Source: Augochlora pura (taxonomy: Eukaryota; Arthropoda; Insecta; Hymenoptera; Halictidae). From it: a stretch of 64,000 bases of DNA. This document shows positions 48,911 to 63,073 of the stretch, one piece after another. The notes under the pieces were generated by a model. It saw nothing but the letters and a program-made list of their open reading frames with translations. It was not told where the DNA came from and did no database searches. The stretch lies in assembly GCF_028453695.1 (NCBI RefSeq), contig NC_135773.1, forward strand, positions 11,966,001 through 12,030,000. Direction: 5' to 3'. Within the stretch, counting starts at the first letter, position 1. Each line of letters opens with the position of its first letter. The translations under genes and the position numbers were made by a program.

Positions 48911-50993
48911 TTTAGAACCAAAGACTTTAAAATCGAAGAATAATGAATCTATACCCATTCTAAAGCTTGGAGCTCCCACTTATACTATACAATGCTCCTT
49001 TTGCTGTAACAAAAAGTTTTGCATAATCTCCGTTTGTTATCAGTTCTAAAAGCACGGTACCAAACGAAAGTATACATTCGATTAAACGTTCGTCCAGGTC
49101 GTAAACTCTTATACGATTTTTAGGTAGTTTTTTAGAAATTGTTAGATACAAATTCTCAGCTAACTCGTTAGAAAAACCCGGCGCGCTCTCGCACGATCGG
49201 TAAATGGGTCGTTAATCCCGCGCGCTATTTACTATGTTCGGAATAGTATGTTATCCGGCACCCGTGGTGTTGTACGGGGCATTAATAAACATCAGCCGGC
49301 TCGCGCAGAAACGAACGGACAACGATCGGTAACGGTAATTAGAGGGGACGCGTGGGTTCTATAATCAATGATAAACAAGCTAATGATCCGCCGTTGAGGC
49401 CGTTGACGGATTTACAGCGTCATTGTCGCGGTTCCGCGCGGGTCGAGGAGTTGTTGCGCGCGACCTCGTTCGCGGAACATCTTGTCGAGGTCATCGACGA
49501 GGAGACCTCGGGAACGGGGCCACGTCGGGATTAGCGTTCCTGTTCGCCTACAAAAGCGGCGTACCACTTCTGGTACCCATGACGCTCCGTGCACCATTTC
49601 CACCGTGCGCGCGTCTCTCGTGGGAAATCGTTGTTAAATGGGAGGACTGAATCCACTCGCGCGGCTGTTCTCGCCAACTTTTATGAGCGTCTGTTTACGC
49701 TAACAACTTCCATTCGCGCCCGTTCTTTCTCACATTTCTGCGACTAATGGCCGAGCGTTTCGTGCGCATTTCGGAAGGAAGCGGCCTGTCCTGGTATTTT
49801 CTGTGCTCACCCGCTAGCCGGCGCTTCTTTGTTTGCTTTTGCTACGTTCGACCGGCGGCGGGGGGAAATTAGAAGACGCGATAGAGCATCGAGGACGATT
49901 GCAGTAGGTCACTGGTACGGATGGCCGACTGATCCAGGAACGTCTTCGGAATGCAGCTGGTAATTCTTTCAGACTCGTATCGTATTTATCATTGACCGCT
50001 ATTTTTATCCTAGATACTCGAGAATGCGGAATTTGCAATGGTATCCTTGAATCGTGCCGTTTGTACTCACAGATTCTCATAGTTAAGATTCTATCCATTC
50101 ATGGCAGAAACGAATCGATGAAATACATCGTGAAATAAAACATCGGATGAATTTAACAACATTGCTACATTATTCTCAATCTTTCCGAACTATTAAAATA
50201 GTATGTACTATTAAATACTCCGCATTAAAACAAGAAGTACATTTTATCCAATTCCAGCTTTTTATCACTGGCGCAGGAAATTATTATTTCACAGAAAGGT
50301 CATTGACACCTAATAAATACATCACTTCGCTATTTTACCTAAATTGCATACGATGATTATGATAGTGCAAAGATTCATCATAAAGCGATTACCTCCGGAA
50401 CTGCGATATACATTAGCCGAGAACAAAAAGACCGGACTGTAATTGTTGGTATCGTAACATCCGTATGTTGATCGATAATTTTAATAATCAAATACGGAAT
50501 GTTGTGCGGGCAACAAGGAGCCCCACGTGCGTGTGCACGACCACGGCGAACGTCTTATTAAACGCGATCAATATCTTCGGAAGCCTTGAAAACAATCAGC
50601 ATTCCTGGTAGCGAACTGAAACCCCTCCACGTCGACCGGTCCGAGTAAGAAGTGGTTTAGCTAGATCGAAGTTAAATAATCGGGCTACATAAGAACCCTG
50701 GAACGTGGTAAACGAGTAATACGGAGTACATAATGCGAGCGAGGGGAATGAATAGAATCATGGCTGAAAACGTGGTAGTGGCTCCGAACGCGAGATTGTC
50801 CACGTGATCCAGATGAATAACCGGGAATATGTAAAAAGGCTTTTACGTCATTCGCTGTTTTCCAGTGTTGTGTGCAGCGGAATTTGTTTATGGACCTGCT
50901 GGTCGCCTTGGACCACTTGCAACGTCGAATGTAAGATCGTAGAGTCGGTTAACGTCTTAAATTAGGTTATGTTAGATTGTTATCAAGTCATTA

Positions 50994-51227
50994 TTAACCC
51001 TTTGCACTATCGATTCTTTCATGCTATGACGATTATCACCTATTCAAACTTAATAATTTTCCTAATAGGATCAGACAATTTTTCTTTCCTGTATTGTCTT
51101 TATTTACCCTTGTTTCTGTACTTTGATAACGGAAAAATTTATTTTTACTTCGACATAAAAGAAATTAATAATATTCATATAAACCTTCGCCACGAGTCTG
51201 ACTTGTTATTATAGCGCAAGGAGTTAA
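50994..51227. mobile_element. TTAA-flanked MITE, TTAACCCTTTGCACTA family
   Basis: The ends TTAACCCTTTGCACTAT and (reverse complement of the right side) TTAACTCCTTGCGCTAT match at 14 of 17 positions and enclose 234 bp of AT-rich sequence. The inner right end (CCACGAGTCTGACTTGTTAT) matches, in inverse orientation, the element at 35290-35536. The 81-residue open frame inside (50969-51214) has no transposase features. Confidence 0.7.
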
Positions 51228-52127
51228 TATATGTTAATGTAATTATTTAAAAATTCATTTAATTCTCTTTTACCTCGTCAAGTTTTCAACGTTCGAAAGT
51301 GAACTTATTTACTAATTAAAAAGTATGGAATATTTATTGAAACAACAACTCACTTCGTCAGTCCGGTTAAGGGTTAAATAAAATCGAGACTCGAAAGATC
51401 AATTTGCTAAACAATATCCGATACTTGACTTACATATTTGACTCGATTCATCAAAACACCGAGTTCAAATTTGACTCATTTCCGCTGAAAACAGAGGAAA
51501 AACTGTGTCCTCTGTGTGTCCTCGATTAACGTGCCTCGCAGCTAATTACTATGCAGACGTCTCGTAAAGCATACGTAGATTTAATTATCGCGTCATTAGC
51601 AATTACGTGCAGCCGGAAGGAGGAACGCGAGCTCGGTAGCGCGCGCGCACGCCCAATGAATTTGTAATGCTAAACAACGTCATCAACGACGCTTCTGCAA
51701 GGGTACGCGATACTTCCGAGAGCCGCGGCGCATCTTTATCGTCGCCGTATCGGCTATCGAAGCCATTCCAGGACAACCGCGTAAAGTGTCGGTGACGCCG
51801 GCTAATTGGAAATAATTACCATCGTTAATTTATTTCCGCAGTTTTCATAATTTTGCTCAGCGTGACGCGTCGCGCGCGGAAATCGCGCGGTGAAAAACCC
51901 ATAGCCGCGTGTTTACCGAGCCCGCATGTAATTCGCCGTGCGCATAAACAACGAACAAACGTAATTGGTCATTCGTTTTCGTTGAGAGTCGCGGGATTCT
52001 GTACTCGTCCGAAATTGTTTCTCAGGACAGGGTTCGTCTAATTAGACGAGTTCGTTCGCACTAATGAAAGGGAACGTGGAAAACGTGGAAATAAGAAATC
52101 TGTGACGTAACCGGAACACGCTGTTAT

Positions 52128-52369
52128 TTAACCCTTTGCACTCGAATAGTGACTCCGAGCTAAAATTATTCTACCACGTTCCACAATAATTTTTGTAACA
52201 ACAAAGTTTAGATTTAAAAAATTGTTGAGTAATGAAACTGTTGCTATGAGTCGCAAAAATCAATTTCTTACGCATAAAAGTGCACTTTATTGCAAAGAAT
52301 AGAAATACTATGAGCCAGGAAAATTATTTTACATTTACAATTAAAATGAATTCGAGCGCAAACAGTTAA
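52128..52369. mobile_element. TTAA-flanked MITE, TTAACCCTTTGCACTCGAA subtype
   Basis: Left end TTAACCCTTTGCACTCGAAT and reverse complement of right end TTAACTGTTTGCGCTCGAAT agree at 17 of 20 positions and are 242 bp apart. The interior is AT-rich and non-coding. The terminal 14 bases are shared with the element at 50994-51227, so the two belong to one superfamily of termini. Assignment to piggyBac-like elements rests on the TTAA and length only. Confidence 0.7.
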
Positions 52370-55318
52370 TACACACTCTTAATTACGAGTTCTAAATACC
52401 AAATAGTATGTGAAAATGCTCGTTTCCGAGTAAGAAATTCCGGAGATCAATAATAAGCCCGCCCGCGCGACACGTATCGAATTATACGAGGTAGATTTTA
52501 AGAGCCCGACATTCTCACGAATCGTTATCTTCCTCCGGGTTTCACCGGATCGCCGTCGCCGCGGCACTGTCGCTTTTCTCACGAGTGACGATGTCTGTGA
52601 ACCAACCCGTCGTCTACCACGAGCGGCACGCTTCCGCCTTTGGCGACAATTCGATCAAATTCACCGCGCTTTCGATGCGCAAACACTTCGGCGACTCGGA
52701 CGAAAGAGATCATTCTACCGTGGCGCCGGGAGGCACTTCACCCCTTGCGTCATAACAACGGGGCCGACTCGAGATGAAGTGTTCATACGTAATCTAATAT
52801 TAGCTCTGTTGGAAAGTTCTGTGATACTTGTGCACATACCGTACGTATGTACGTGTTTATTTGAGACGTATACTTTCCTAAAGTGGTATTTTTAAATTAT
52901 ATTGTACAAGGAATATTATTGAATGTATGAACAGATTTATTATTTTCTTTCACTTTATGAATGGGTAGAATTTTGCGGTAGATATAATGGAGTCTCAACA
53001 TTTACAGAAGTATTGTTATATTATTCATTTTGTTAAATACTATGTAAAAGTGTTGGGAAAGCGATAATAACTAGAAATTAAAGCGAGATCAGTGTTATCG
53101 AAAAATACCAAAAAAATCTCGAGGTAAGGTTGATATTCCCTATTCCAAGAATTAAGCAATATTTTTCAAGAAAAGAACACCATTTCATCGCGTTGTCTTG
53201 TATCGTGAAATCTCTGCGATAAATCTTGTCGAAAGGTTGAACAATCTAGTTCGATTAAATCAGTGTCTGATACTTCCTGGTCTGAGACAACCTTTCCTAA
53301 TATTTCTAAAAGAAAATGTGAATCTTTCGAAATACCAGAACGACGTGGTAGATTGAAATAATGCAATCCGTAGTGAGCTTGCTATGGGGGAATAACAGCG
53401 TAGGGTCTGAGAATGAATCCTGACAGCAGGTGCTTCGTGGGTCCATGGGTACGCCGCGGCGGTACGGTGGGGGGGTTGTTGGGACCCAGGGCCCGAGGAG
53501 CGGGAGGAGAGGGAAGAATTGCCGGAAGTGCAGGTGGCGTCTTGCCGTGGTGGGTCAGAGGTCGCGCAGCGGTGCTGACCCAGTGCTTCGAGGGCTGTAA
53601 ATGTTGTAAACGCTTCCACGGGTACCGAGCGACGGTACGGATCATCGCGCGAACCGAGGCAACGGTAATTCCGCGGAGGATCACGAGCATAAATTAATAT
53701 CGCGGTTATCTGATCATTACCGGCGAGGCCGGTCACGTACGAATTTAACCCCACCGATCGGATCTCGGCGATCGATAACTGTTACGATAAGTATGAATGT
53801 AAATTGCGCGAGGCATAGATCGCGCAGCTATCCGCCGCATTATAATAGGCATGCATCTTCGAAAACAGGTAGAACGTCTCATTATGCTTAACGGTGTTGC
53901 GGACGCCACGAAAATGGTACTGTTGCAACGCTTTAAGAACGCTCTAAGAACATTCTTAGCGCGCGCGTTTTACACGCCGTTCAATTTGCGACCATCCAAT
54001 GAGCAAACTTTCTGCAACATTATGGTAAATAATCCTTTCACCGATTACGCTGGAATACGATTATTTTGTAATAACCGCCGCTCGATATTGCGAACATCTT
54101 CATGCGATTACAAACATCCTAGACGTTCTCTCGATTTAATGAAACGGCGAGTGGAAAGAATACTTTTATAACGAAGTTGTAATAATAACTGACACCCGTA
54201 CACCGATTCTGTTTTATCGCAAGCAATCACCGAGTCTAACTGTATACTTCACCACTACCTTCGCTACGTTACGAAACACTAAAACCGGCGCATTAAGCCT
54301 ACTAAAGAGCTTGATGAAGTCGCGCAACCCCTCCGCGCGCCTGCAAATAAGTACTTTGTTCGTAACGACCGCGAGGCTGTTAAACAATATACTACGGCCT
54401 CTAATTCAATTACATAAATCGCAGCCGGTATAAAATTCTGCAAAGAATCCCCCCTAATGGACGATTCCGATGTAAATCATATCGTTATTATCCCTTGATG
54501 GCGAATCAGCTTTAATTGGTGTTAGGTTTATCAGTACGCCCATAAAATGGATGAATACCGCTGGAATTAAGAAAATAAAACAAGATTTACGCCCCAATAA
54601 AGCTGTCCCACGAAAGTAACAGATCGGAATGCAACAGGATGCAACACGATGTTGCGACGGGATAACGACGATAATTTTCTGAAACTTTTACAGCGATATC
54701 TACTTAGTTTAATCAAGACAACATACCATGCAGGCGGCATCAAAAGACGCAGCCACCCTTTAGAATTCATTCCGGCTGCTTTATGCGTTACTGAATCTCC
54801 CCCTGGCAAGAATCGTTCGCATTCGGACAAACCTATAAGCGTTTCGCAGCTAGTTACAGTCTCCAGTTACAACTGCGAAAGGTGTCGTCAAGCACCAATC
54901 GTAAACGATATCCTTCCGCGTGAACAACGACGAAATCATTACTCCGCGGATGGTGCTCGGCGCGTTCGCCCTCGCCATCTTTGGAGGTGGTTCTACTTTA
55001 ATTGTAATTTTCACCGGCGCCGATTCCGTTACGGAACGAAATCACAACAGGGCAAATGGGAACATTGCTTCTCTATTTATTAATTTTGACAAGAGATTTT
55101 GGACATTTTCGCACAATTAAAGATGATTTCTATTGTATTTCGAATATTCTGTCAATGATAGTGCTCGACAAATTACAAAATTGCGGAGGTACTTTGGAAA
55201 CTGTAATCTAGTTGTAATATGCAATCTCGTTGAAAAATATTGATTTGCTAAACATGAAATTAAATTAGAGACGATTTGTTTGATAAAAATTGATATATTC
55301 ATTGGTTATGTTTGTATA
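52370..55318. other. Non-coding except one candidate exon
   Basis: AT-rich to 53.4 kb, with a GC-rich island at 53.43-53.66 kb (see the proline-rich candidate). 53.7-55.3 kb has scattered short frames with no motif. Confidence 0.5.
53382..53627 (-). other. Candidate terminal exon with proline-rich frame
   Basis: On the minus strand an acceptor-like CAACATTTACAG at 53606 is followed by an open, proline-rich frame of about 75 codons (for example TPPALPAILPSPPAPRAL, then NNPPTVPPRRTHGP) ending at a TAG at 53382. GC content is far above the surroundings. A second frame is also open across it, and no donor is evident, so this would have to be a last coding exon. Chance or low-complexity GC sequence is a real alternative. 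Confidence 0.22.
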
Positions 55319-55470
55319 TACAGGGTAGTCAGTACTCGGTGGTAGGTAGAATCGAAGGAAGAGACATTCTACATGTAAAACCAAGTCGAAGAAGAGAATA
55401 ACAATTTTTTATTTGCTGCTGCGATTTCGAGAAAAATGAATTATAAGAAAACAAATTAATTCTAATTTTT
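55319..55470 (+). repeat. Fragment of a hymenopteran-style interspersed repeat
   Basis: The stretch starts ACAGGGTAGTCAGTACTCGG and continues with a GACATTCTACATG segment, an AAGTCGAAGAAGAGAAT segment and a GCGATTTCGAGAAAAATGA segment. This order resembles a widespread repeat type in hymenopteran and other arthropod genomes (recall, unverified). Boundaries are approximate. Confidence 0.45.
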
Positions 55471-58400
55471 AGTACGACAGTGGATAGAACTGGTATTCAC
55501 TTACAAACGAATTTCTCTCGAAAACGGAACCAATTAAAATATTATTTAAAAAAAAACCTTTTACAGCCAATAAAGATTTACACAAAGATATCGGCGACTG
55601 ATTTCATATTCATACTTTCGAACAAGTCGGCAACGAAAGAACTCGCATGCCCGGCACTCGAAACATAATGTATCGAGCACATTCTTGCGCGCGCTCTACG
55701 GTCGGCCAGAAAAAACGTGCAACATCGATTCAGAACTATCAAGCGTCCGTACAAAAGACATTCGCGGCGTAAAAGATATCGTATCGACCGATCTAAGCAA
55801 CTATCAATGCGGTTATTGTACGTGGAAAATGGTTGGTCGTTCGTTCACCGTGTACCGAGTGCCCAGATTAATCTCGCGACAAGACGTATGAATGCCCGAA
55901 AGATTTCTCGTGGTACGCACGGACGGTAACCTAATTTGCCGCAGATAAATCTTCGCCGAAATGGCGATTATGTAACAATAAATCGTGGAACGATTCGCGC
56001 GGTCTCGTTGCCGATAAATACGTGTAACGCGTGAACGATAAATCGTAAACGGAGTCGTGGACAGCGGTTCGATGATATATCGACCGGTAACGCAACTCCG
56101 AATTGCCGTACGATAAAAATTCCGTGGGCCGTACGGCGGACGTTCGAGAATTTCGCAAGAATGTTTTGAAAATTAATAGATTTCTTGGAACGTAGCGCAA
56201 TTCGTGGAGGTAATCGGTTAAAGTGTGTACTAAATTGATGGTGTACGGCGGATAAAGAACGATAAGAGCGGTTTTGCTAGCGAAAATATGAAGCAACAGG
56301 CTTTTACTAGAAAAGGGAGTAGCATTGTTTTCTTTGCAACAAAGTTATGCACAGAGAGTTGTACATTATTAGCGGTATTGTTAGGTTTCTATGGGAAATT
56401 TGCAAAATATTTATCTCAAGATTAATGGACTTATAGATTGACTGCTGAGCCATCCATTTAAGCTAGATACTATTAGGCTAAAGATCCTTTAGATTAGAGA
56501 TTACGTCGACTAAAAGTCATACTGTTCAGACTATCCTACACTGGAAAATTATAGAAGAAAATCGTCCAATTGGATAACCTCGTTTCCTTTTTGTAAGTTC
56601 TTTCAGAGGCTCTCGTTAGACAAAGAAGAACAGGTTCGCATCGCTTTCGGCTGGCACTCGCTTTTACGTGACGCTCCGTCGATGCGATCGCTAATCCTAT
56701 TCTCATGATTCGTCTCATTTACACGACCTCCCTGCGGTTCCGTCTCGCTCTTTCCGCTCGCCGCTCCGTCCTGCTCTCTCGCGCGGAGAGGTCTCGCGAA
56801 CGAGCACGGTAAAGCGATGCTCGCGCGACCTCCACGTTCTCCGCTCGAACGATACCGATCCATTGGATACTCGGCACTTCCTCGTTTCAGCTGATCGGGG
56901 TCTACCTTAAGACCCCTTGGCACGCAACCAAGGATGGCGATCTAAGCGGATCAGGCATGGAAACAGGGACGGCCGGAACCGGCGAAAAATCGCCGACGTG
57001 CCGGCGCGGATACGTAATTAATAGGCTGCCGAGTTCCGCCTGAACACTATTTTTTCCCGGCCGATTATCGATAATCTAACGCGAAAGACAACACCTTCTC
57101 TCGCAATCATCGTTCGCTGAAGATTCGACCAGGTTTCATTTCCTTTTTTAGGAATATACCTAACCCTCAATAGGAAAGAGTGACTAATATGAGATACATT
57201 TCTTTCCAAGTCATAATTTTTGATTAGAAATTCTTTTATTAAAAATAGATATATGTTTGAGAAAGCAAAAAATGATTCTTTTACTATCTACTGGAAAATA
57301 TAGAACAAGTTTTCGCTGCTTGGAAATATATGGAAAATTAAAAATGTACATATTGACAGGTGTGAAAAATTTACTACAAAATTTAATAAAATTAAAAAAT
57401 TTTGTTGAATGCACAATACAATAGTATTTAAGATCATAATTATGGACTAACCATTTTTAAGATATCTATAATATAATTGAACTTGTTCAAAAAATTTTTG
57501 TACCATGTTTTAATAATATGTTTTCTAATAATGATTTAATACACAACGAAGAAGTGTCGACGCGATATTCGAAACTTCCTGTACAACGAAGACAAGCTAG
57601 AAGAGTTAGTTACAACTCATTAACACTATTCGGCAAAACTCCGCTATCTTGCAATTAAAACAGGCAATTTCTATTTTACGTAGAAGTCCGTAGATTACTC
57701 GTAACTTCTACGAATATTGTATTTCTTTAAATAATCTTCCTAACGTAATAAAGTTCGTCACATCTTGTCACAGTTTCTGAGACTGAAGCATCGATTTAGT
57801 AAAAGCTTGGCGCTGTAAATACGTCACGACCGCCACAATAAAATACCTAATTTAGGATGAGCAAGCCTACAAAATGTCTAGTTCGATGCAGAAACGTGAA
57901 ATACAATAAATTCCTGCAACTATATGGAACTTACTGATTAGACAGCCGAAAAAAAAGAAGGAAAGAATTGTTTAAAACGTGTTAGCCGATTATTCTTCAA
58001 TAGTAACAGCGATCCGAGCGGCTTCGATTCGCCACGGTAACCTTATATTTCCACCTGGAATTCTCATTGAAGCCGACGCCGAAGCTTTCCTAGCAGCGCA
58101 AATAAGATTAAGTTTACAGGCGAAGTCGGGGATGCATAAAAGTAAACGTATGACAGCCTTAAAATTGAAACAGCTAGTAAAGTCGGCCGGGTTTAAATTT
58201 CTTTTCAACGAAAAGCGTGGTACGCGTCGGCCGGCGCATAAATGACCACCGTTTATTCGATACGCGATCTTCGCGATATCGGCCCATTCAGTACAGAAGT
58301 ACTTCCTTGTGCCTTCTTCGCAGTTACCACTCGACCAGTTCGTTTCGTGAAAACCTGTTATTATACGGGCCTTCGTCAACAACCCCGCGCGCCAGCCGAC

Positions 58401-61400
58401 CGGAATAGAACGGGCCTGATGTATTCTGACAATGTTACAATATTTATATTACGATCGACGCGGAGAAAGCACCGACGCCGGCGTATAAATAGAAACAAGG
58501 TGTAACAAGAATTTCTCTGTCGCCTCGTCGCGGTTCCCGAGCCCTCCACACGGATTAAACGAATTTTTATTGTTCCTCGTCCGTACGTCCGCGGCGTTTC
58601 GACAATTATTGGATTCCGATGTTTCGTTCGTGCTCTCATTTGCATAGGTTATTTCATAGAAAATTGGTTGATTGGAAGAATCCTCCGTGTAAATATGTGT
58701 CACGACTGCTCAGTTTTATTCGTATATACGGCTTTATGAAGTTTAGAAATTGACACAGGCGCGGAAAGAGTTGTTTGACAAGCTTTTATTTGCACGCAGA
58801 GTTCATATTTCATATTTTTAAAAATTAATAAAAATATTTCATACTTTTTAGAAAATGTTGGGGAAGCAAATTATTACGTCAATATATATGTAAGATATTC
58901 TATAGAAAAAATATATTTGCACATAAATTCGTACTGTAAATAGTTATACGTCCAAAGGTTGATTTAGAAGCTCGTATGTATTCATATGTAACCGAGAAGC
59001 GCATTTATGTTTTTCCAATCTAATGGAACGACAAGTGATAAATACTGTTTTTAACCAAATATATATCCATATAGCTGTGTTGTACAATTCTTGAGTAGTA
59101 AGTAGGAAAATTGTATTAATTCGATGAAATGAAGAAAAATGACTAACACGTGTTGTTTCATAAGACTGAAAAACTTCATCTATTTAGACTTTCCACTATT
59201 TCTATCGTAGTTCATAGTTTTGACCGTCAATCATTGTACGAAACGTCTAAAATTATCCACTAACATCTCCCTGTCAGTGTAGCTGTCCATTTGATTTTAC
59301 ATATTTTAATTCAATTATACAATACTGCGGGAAATCGTATTATATAAAAATGATGCTTGGAGAATTTGCGTTGTAGAAATTCCTGTTACATAGAAGTTGG
59401 TTTGAAAGCGAAACCAAACTCAATTATTCTGTTGCTGCAATCTAAAAATTGAAGTAAAACGTAGACACACAAGAACCAGAAGTTGCTTGGTTTTATTAAG
59501 GAAATTATTCAAGACGACGACGCGCCGTTAATCAACGGGGAGGCGAAAGTAATCGCAGGGTCAAGATACTGTTTCCGCGGGTCAGCGAAAAAGAAGGAAA
59601 ACAATGATTTTTCGAAAGTACGATAGTACAGCTGTGCGCCCTTAAGTTAGAGGCGGGCAATTGCGCGCGCCAGTTAAGGGTGACCGAACGAGGCTATTCA
59701 AGGCTCTCGTGTATTAATCGAGCGTCGAAACCGTGCCCGTTCCCCATTCATTGGCAAAGTAACGAACATCCTGGCACAATCCAAGAGCATATTACACCCC
59801 GTTATGCACACCGATACACGCCTTGGGTTTAAGGCCGATCCACGGGCAGAGCACGCGACGATCCAGGAAACGCCGGCAGGCGGGATAATGCGGACGACAC
59901 AAGGGGCCCTTAACAAGCTTGGACGAGGTGCATGCACGAACGCAATGCTGCACCGGCCAACTAGGCTGACTGCTCAGGACCGCCCGCATTGACGGCGTCG
60001 GAGGAACGAGGAGGAGGCGAGCGGCTCGCCTAGAGCTGCCCGCGGGACCAGAAAGAGAAAGGGATAGCTCTAGGGAGCATACACCTCGCTCCGGGATAAT
60101 AAGAAATACGGTGCAGCCGCTAATGCACCGGTCCGAGCCGAGACTTTTTACCGCGGCGCAAAGTCGCCTTCGTAAAAGACGCACCCCTCTTTATCCTCCA
60201 GCCTACCTCCTTCTCCTCGCGCACACCTCCCCGCGTCGCGCCTCTCTCCTCCGCCGCTGGTCACCGCGTCGCGTCGGTCTCTTCCCTCTTGGCAACAGCA
60301 TACTCTTGTTCCAAGCATAAATCCCCACCCCGAAAGGACGGCCGAGCCGGTGCACCCGATGTGTAACGCGACGGTGAACGTGGACGAGTTTCGTAATCGG
60401 ATTATGGAGCAACTAACCTCCGTGTAAACATATATATATATATACGTCTGGATCTCTTTGAGGCCGGCTTTACGATCACTCACACGACAGTTTTTCCTCC
60501 GTACACTGAAATTCTGAATCCCATTCATCCCCGCGCTCTCACACGGTTTCTAACCTTCGTCTCTTCTTTCACTCTCCACCGTGATTTTCTAATACTTCGA
60601 ATCTGCTCGAACAATAGTAGCTATTAACTTATTATCTCGTTCTGGCTCAAAGCTCTGATGGTTTTTAAAGACAGCTATTCGGCCTCGCGCTTTTTATCGC
60701 CTTCGATGTAACGCGATTTTTTTGTCGTCGGCTTTGTCAACTCGAGAATGCCTTAATTTCAACTGCGGAACGATTTTCATATTAAACCTATCGCGCATGA
60801 GCGGCGATTAGCGTGGTACGTGTTGCCCTTTAGAATGACAGGACCATATTTATCCGCACGAGTTTTACTACGGCGTCGGGCTGGATAAGAGAATTTACTA
60901 TGAATGGATCTTTATAACTTCGATAATTTGAAAAAAAAAAAGTAGCGCGCTCGAAACTGGTTTAGGTTTAGTGTTCAACTTTCGTTTAATAGCAGCCATT
61001 CAACCAGTTGCGACCTGCCTGGAAAGCGTGTAGCTGAAATGTGTCGCAAAAAGCGATGAATAATAATTTCGTAATAATTATTTATAATAATTAATAATTA
61101 TTTACGTTTTTCTATTTGTCGTTTCGTTTCGTATTGGTCTTCGAATATTCGAAATGTTTTCGAGTTTACGAATACATTTTAGTTCTCAGAAAAGCAGTTA
61201 TTTAAGCAGACAGATATTTTTACGCCACACAAGTATGCTCGTCATCGCGCGAAATACCACCATTTCTTCACGATGAATATATTCGTTAAAAACAGTTAAC
61301 TGGATTTTTACGAATTCCCTGAATTCACTGGAAATCAACATTTCCATACCAGGTTCGTCAAAAATCGCGTTAACAAGAAAAGCGGATTACGCGATAGGTA

Positions 61401-63073
61401 AATATTCGCGCATTATAGTTTACTCGAAAGCGCGTCGCTTTGCACGCGGCGCGTCGTATAACGTATAAATGATCCAGCAGGATCGTCGAGGATCGTTCAT
61501 CTTTACGATCCTCCTTCCGAGAGTATACAAAACGTGCACCTGACGTTCCAACAATACGGGCGCAGCGAAGAAAAAAAATACGAAGAGACGCGTCGAGGAT
61601 GGATTCTTTTCGAGGCAGGCGAGGTTAAAGAACCATCAGCGTGACGCAACGAGGAAACGAATTAATACAGACATCGCGGTTCACGAGCGACGGATATCAT
61701 TAAAGTTCAAGAAGACTCGGAGCGATCGCTGTCAGCGCGAGGAGAGCGCGATATTCAATTTGCCCAGGTTAGTCTCGGCTCGCGAGATTCAAAGGAGCGA
61801 CGCAGCTTGATCGGAAGACAAGGTGCCGGCGTTGGTTAGCAGAGTGTCGTTAACCCTACCCGGCTCGTATTATGACCGCTCGGATTTGCAAACAAATTTC
61901 ACGTTCGCATCTCCGATAGCGAGCAACCGATCAGAAAATCCTTGCTCCGAACTACGATTTTTGTGGTTAAAAAAAAAGAATAGTAGATCAATTGATTAAA
62001 CCTTTCTTGATTTTAATAGTCGTGGCAAAAAAATAAAATTTTATTCTAAGTGATCAAAATAACATTCGAGTATTAGAAATCCAGTTTTATTTGTTCGAAT
62101 AAGACGAGAGTTTATTTCCAATGTATGTAAATTGTTGAGGGATGAAATTTTGTGGATCGATTTTTCCTTTCGTTTTAAAGAAATTATTTCTACTGCGCTA
62201 TTATGTGTGGAAATATTCTAATTAGTAGACTGCAGATCCTTATGCATTAATGACAGAAGAAGAAACATACAAAGTAACAACGTCCAATAGTATTTTTATT
62301 TTATGTTTATAATTAGTAATGGTTTCGTTGAAAAAGGAAATTTCTTTTAATTCTAACTTCTGTAAAATGACTTATAAAAATAAGGATTTGTATAAAGATT
62401 CGCAGTCTATTAATCAGTGTATACTCAAGGTAACTTTTACATTTTTAGTGGTATTTAAACAAAAATTAAACTAAATTCCACGTTTGTATATTTATGTATA
62501 AGAAATACTAAAAAGTAGGAATTGGTTTTCGTATAATTATTAGTAACAATGTAAAAATAACTTGGAATCTGTTATTATGCACGCCGTCGTGCATTACTTC
62601 GCTGAATCAACTCTAGACGAGAACATAATACAATGTGAACGTATCAGACAGAAAATATTTTCTCGGCAAACTGTGCTCGCGACGCGACAGAAACGAGAGA
62701 GACTGCGAGCATCGGCTCGATGACGGATTAACGAATTTAATTACGCGTGTCCGGTCGATTACCTCGATGTCAAAGCGATTTTCTCCGGTAGAGAGGATTG
62801 TCAATTTTTTCCCTATGTTTCTCTCCTTGTCCCCCATCGACTTCCTCTCGTTCTCTGTCACTCCTCTATAGGTGGACGTCTACGGTGAATCGACGCGGCG
62901 AAGATCGTGCCGCGGCGTCACGAGCAAAAAGTGAATGGATGATGGGTTCGCTGACCATTCATTCGCAATCTTGACATTCGACCTTGACAATCTCCTTGGC
63001 TCGATAATGAAAAAAATGAACGGCCTCGCGTCAATGGACAGCGGCGAAAGCCTGGCCGGCCGCCAAGAAGAAT
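55471..63073. other. Non-coding
   Basis: AT-rich at 57.2-57.95, 58.75-59.5 and 61.9-62.6 kb; CpG-richer at 56.6-57.0, 59.7-60.3 and 61.4-61.9 kb. An 88-codon plus-strand frame at 57979-58245 looks fairly protein-like but has no recognisable family. A lone TTAACCCTACCCGGCTCG at 61851 may be another MITE end. Confidence 0.5.
60429..60446 (+). repeat. TA microsatellite
   Basis: About eight TA units. A shorter run occurs at 46524-46534. Confidence 0.85.

Larger units (their letters stand above)
45783..50993. other. Non-coding; likely upstream intron
   Basis: On the minus strand this lies 5' of the giant exon. Contains TA-rich tracts, a probable decayed repeat (48700-48910) and the candidate MFKG exon end at 47786. 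Otherwise no supported feature. Confidence 0.5.

Noticed and set aside
49352..49534. 60-codon frame RHCRGSARVEELLRATSFAE... after TTTACAG
   Set aside because: The opposite strand is equally open, no donor follows, and no family is recognised.
49814..50098. ATGAGAATCT|GTGAGT as an upstream exon of the giant-exon gene
   Set aside because: Phase fits, but joining to the acceptor creates a TGA stop codon.
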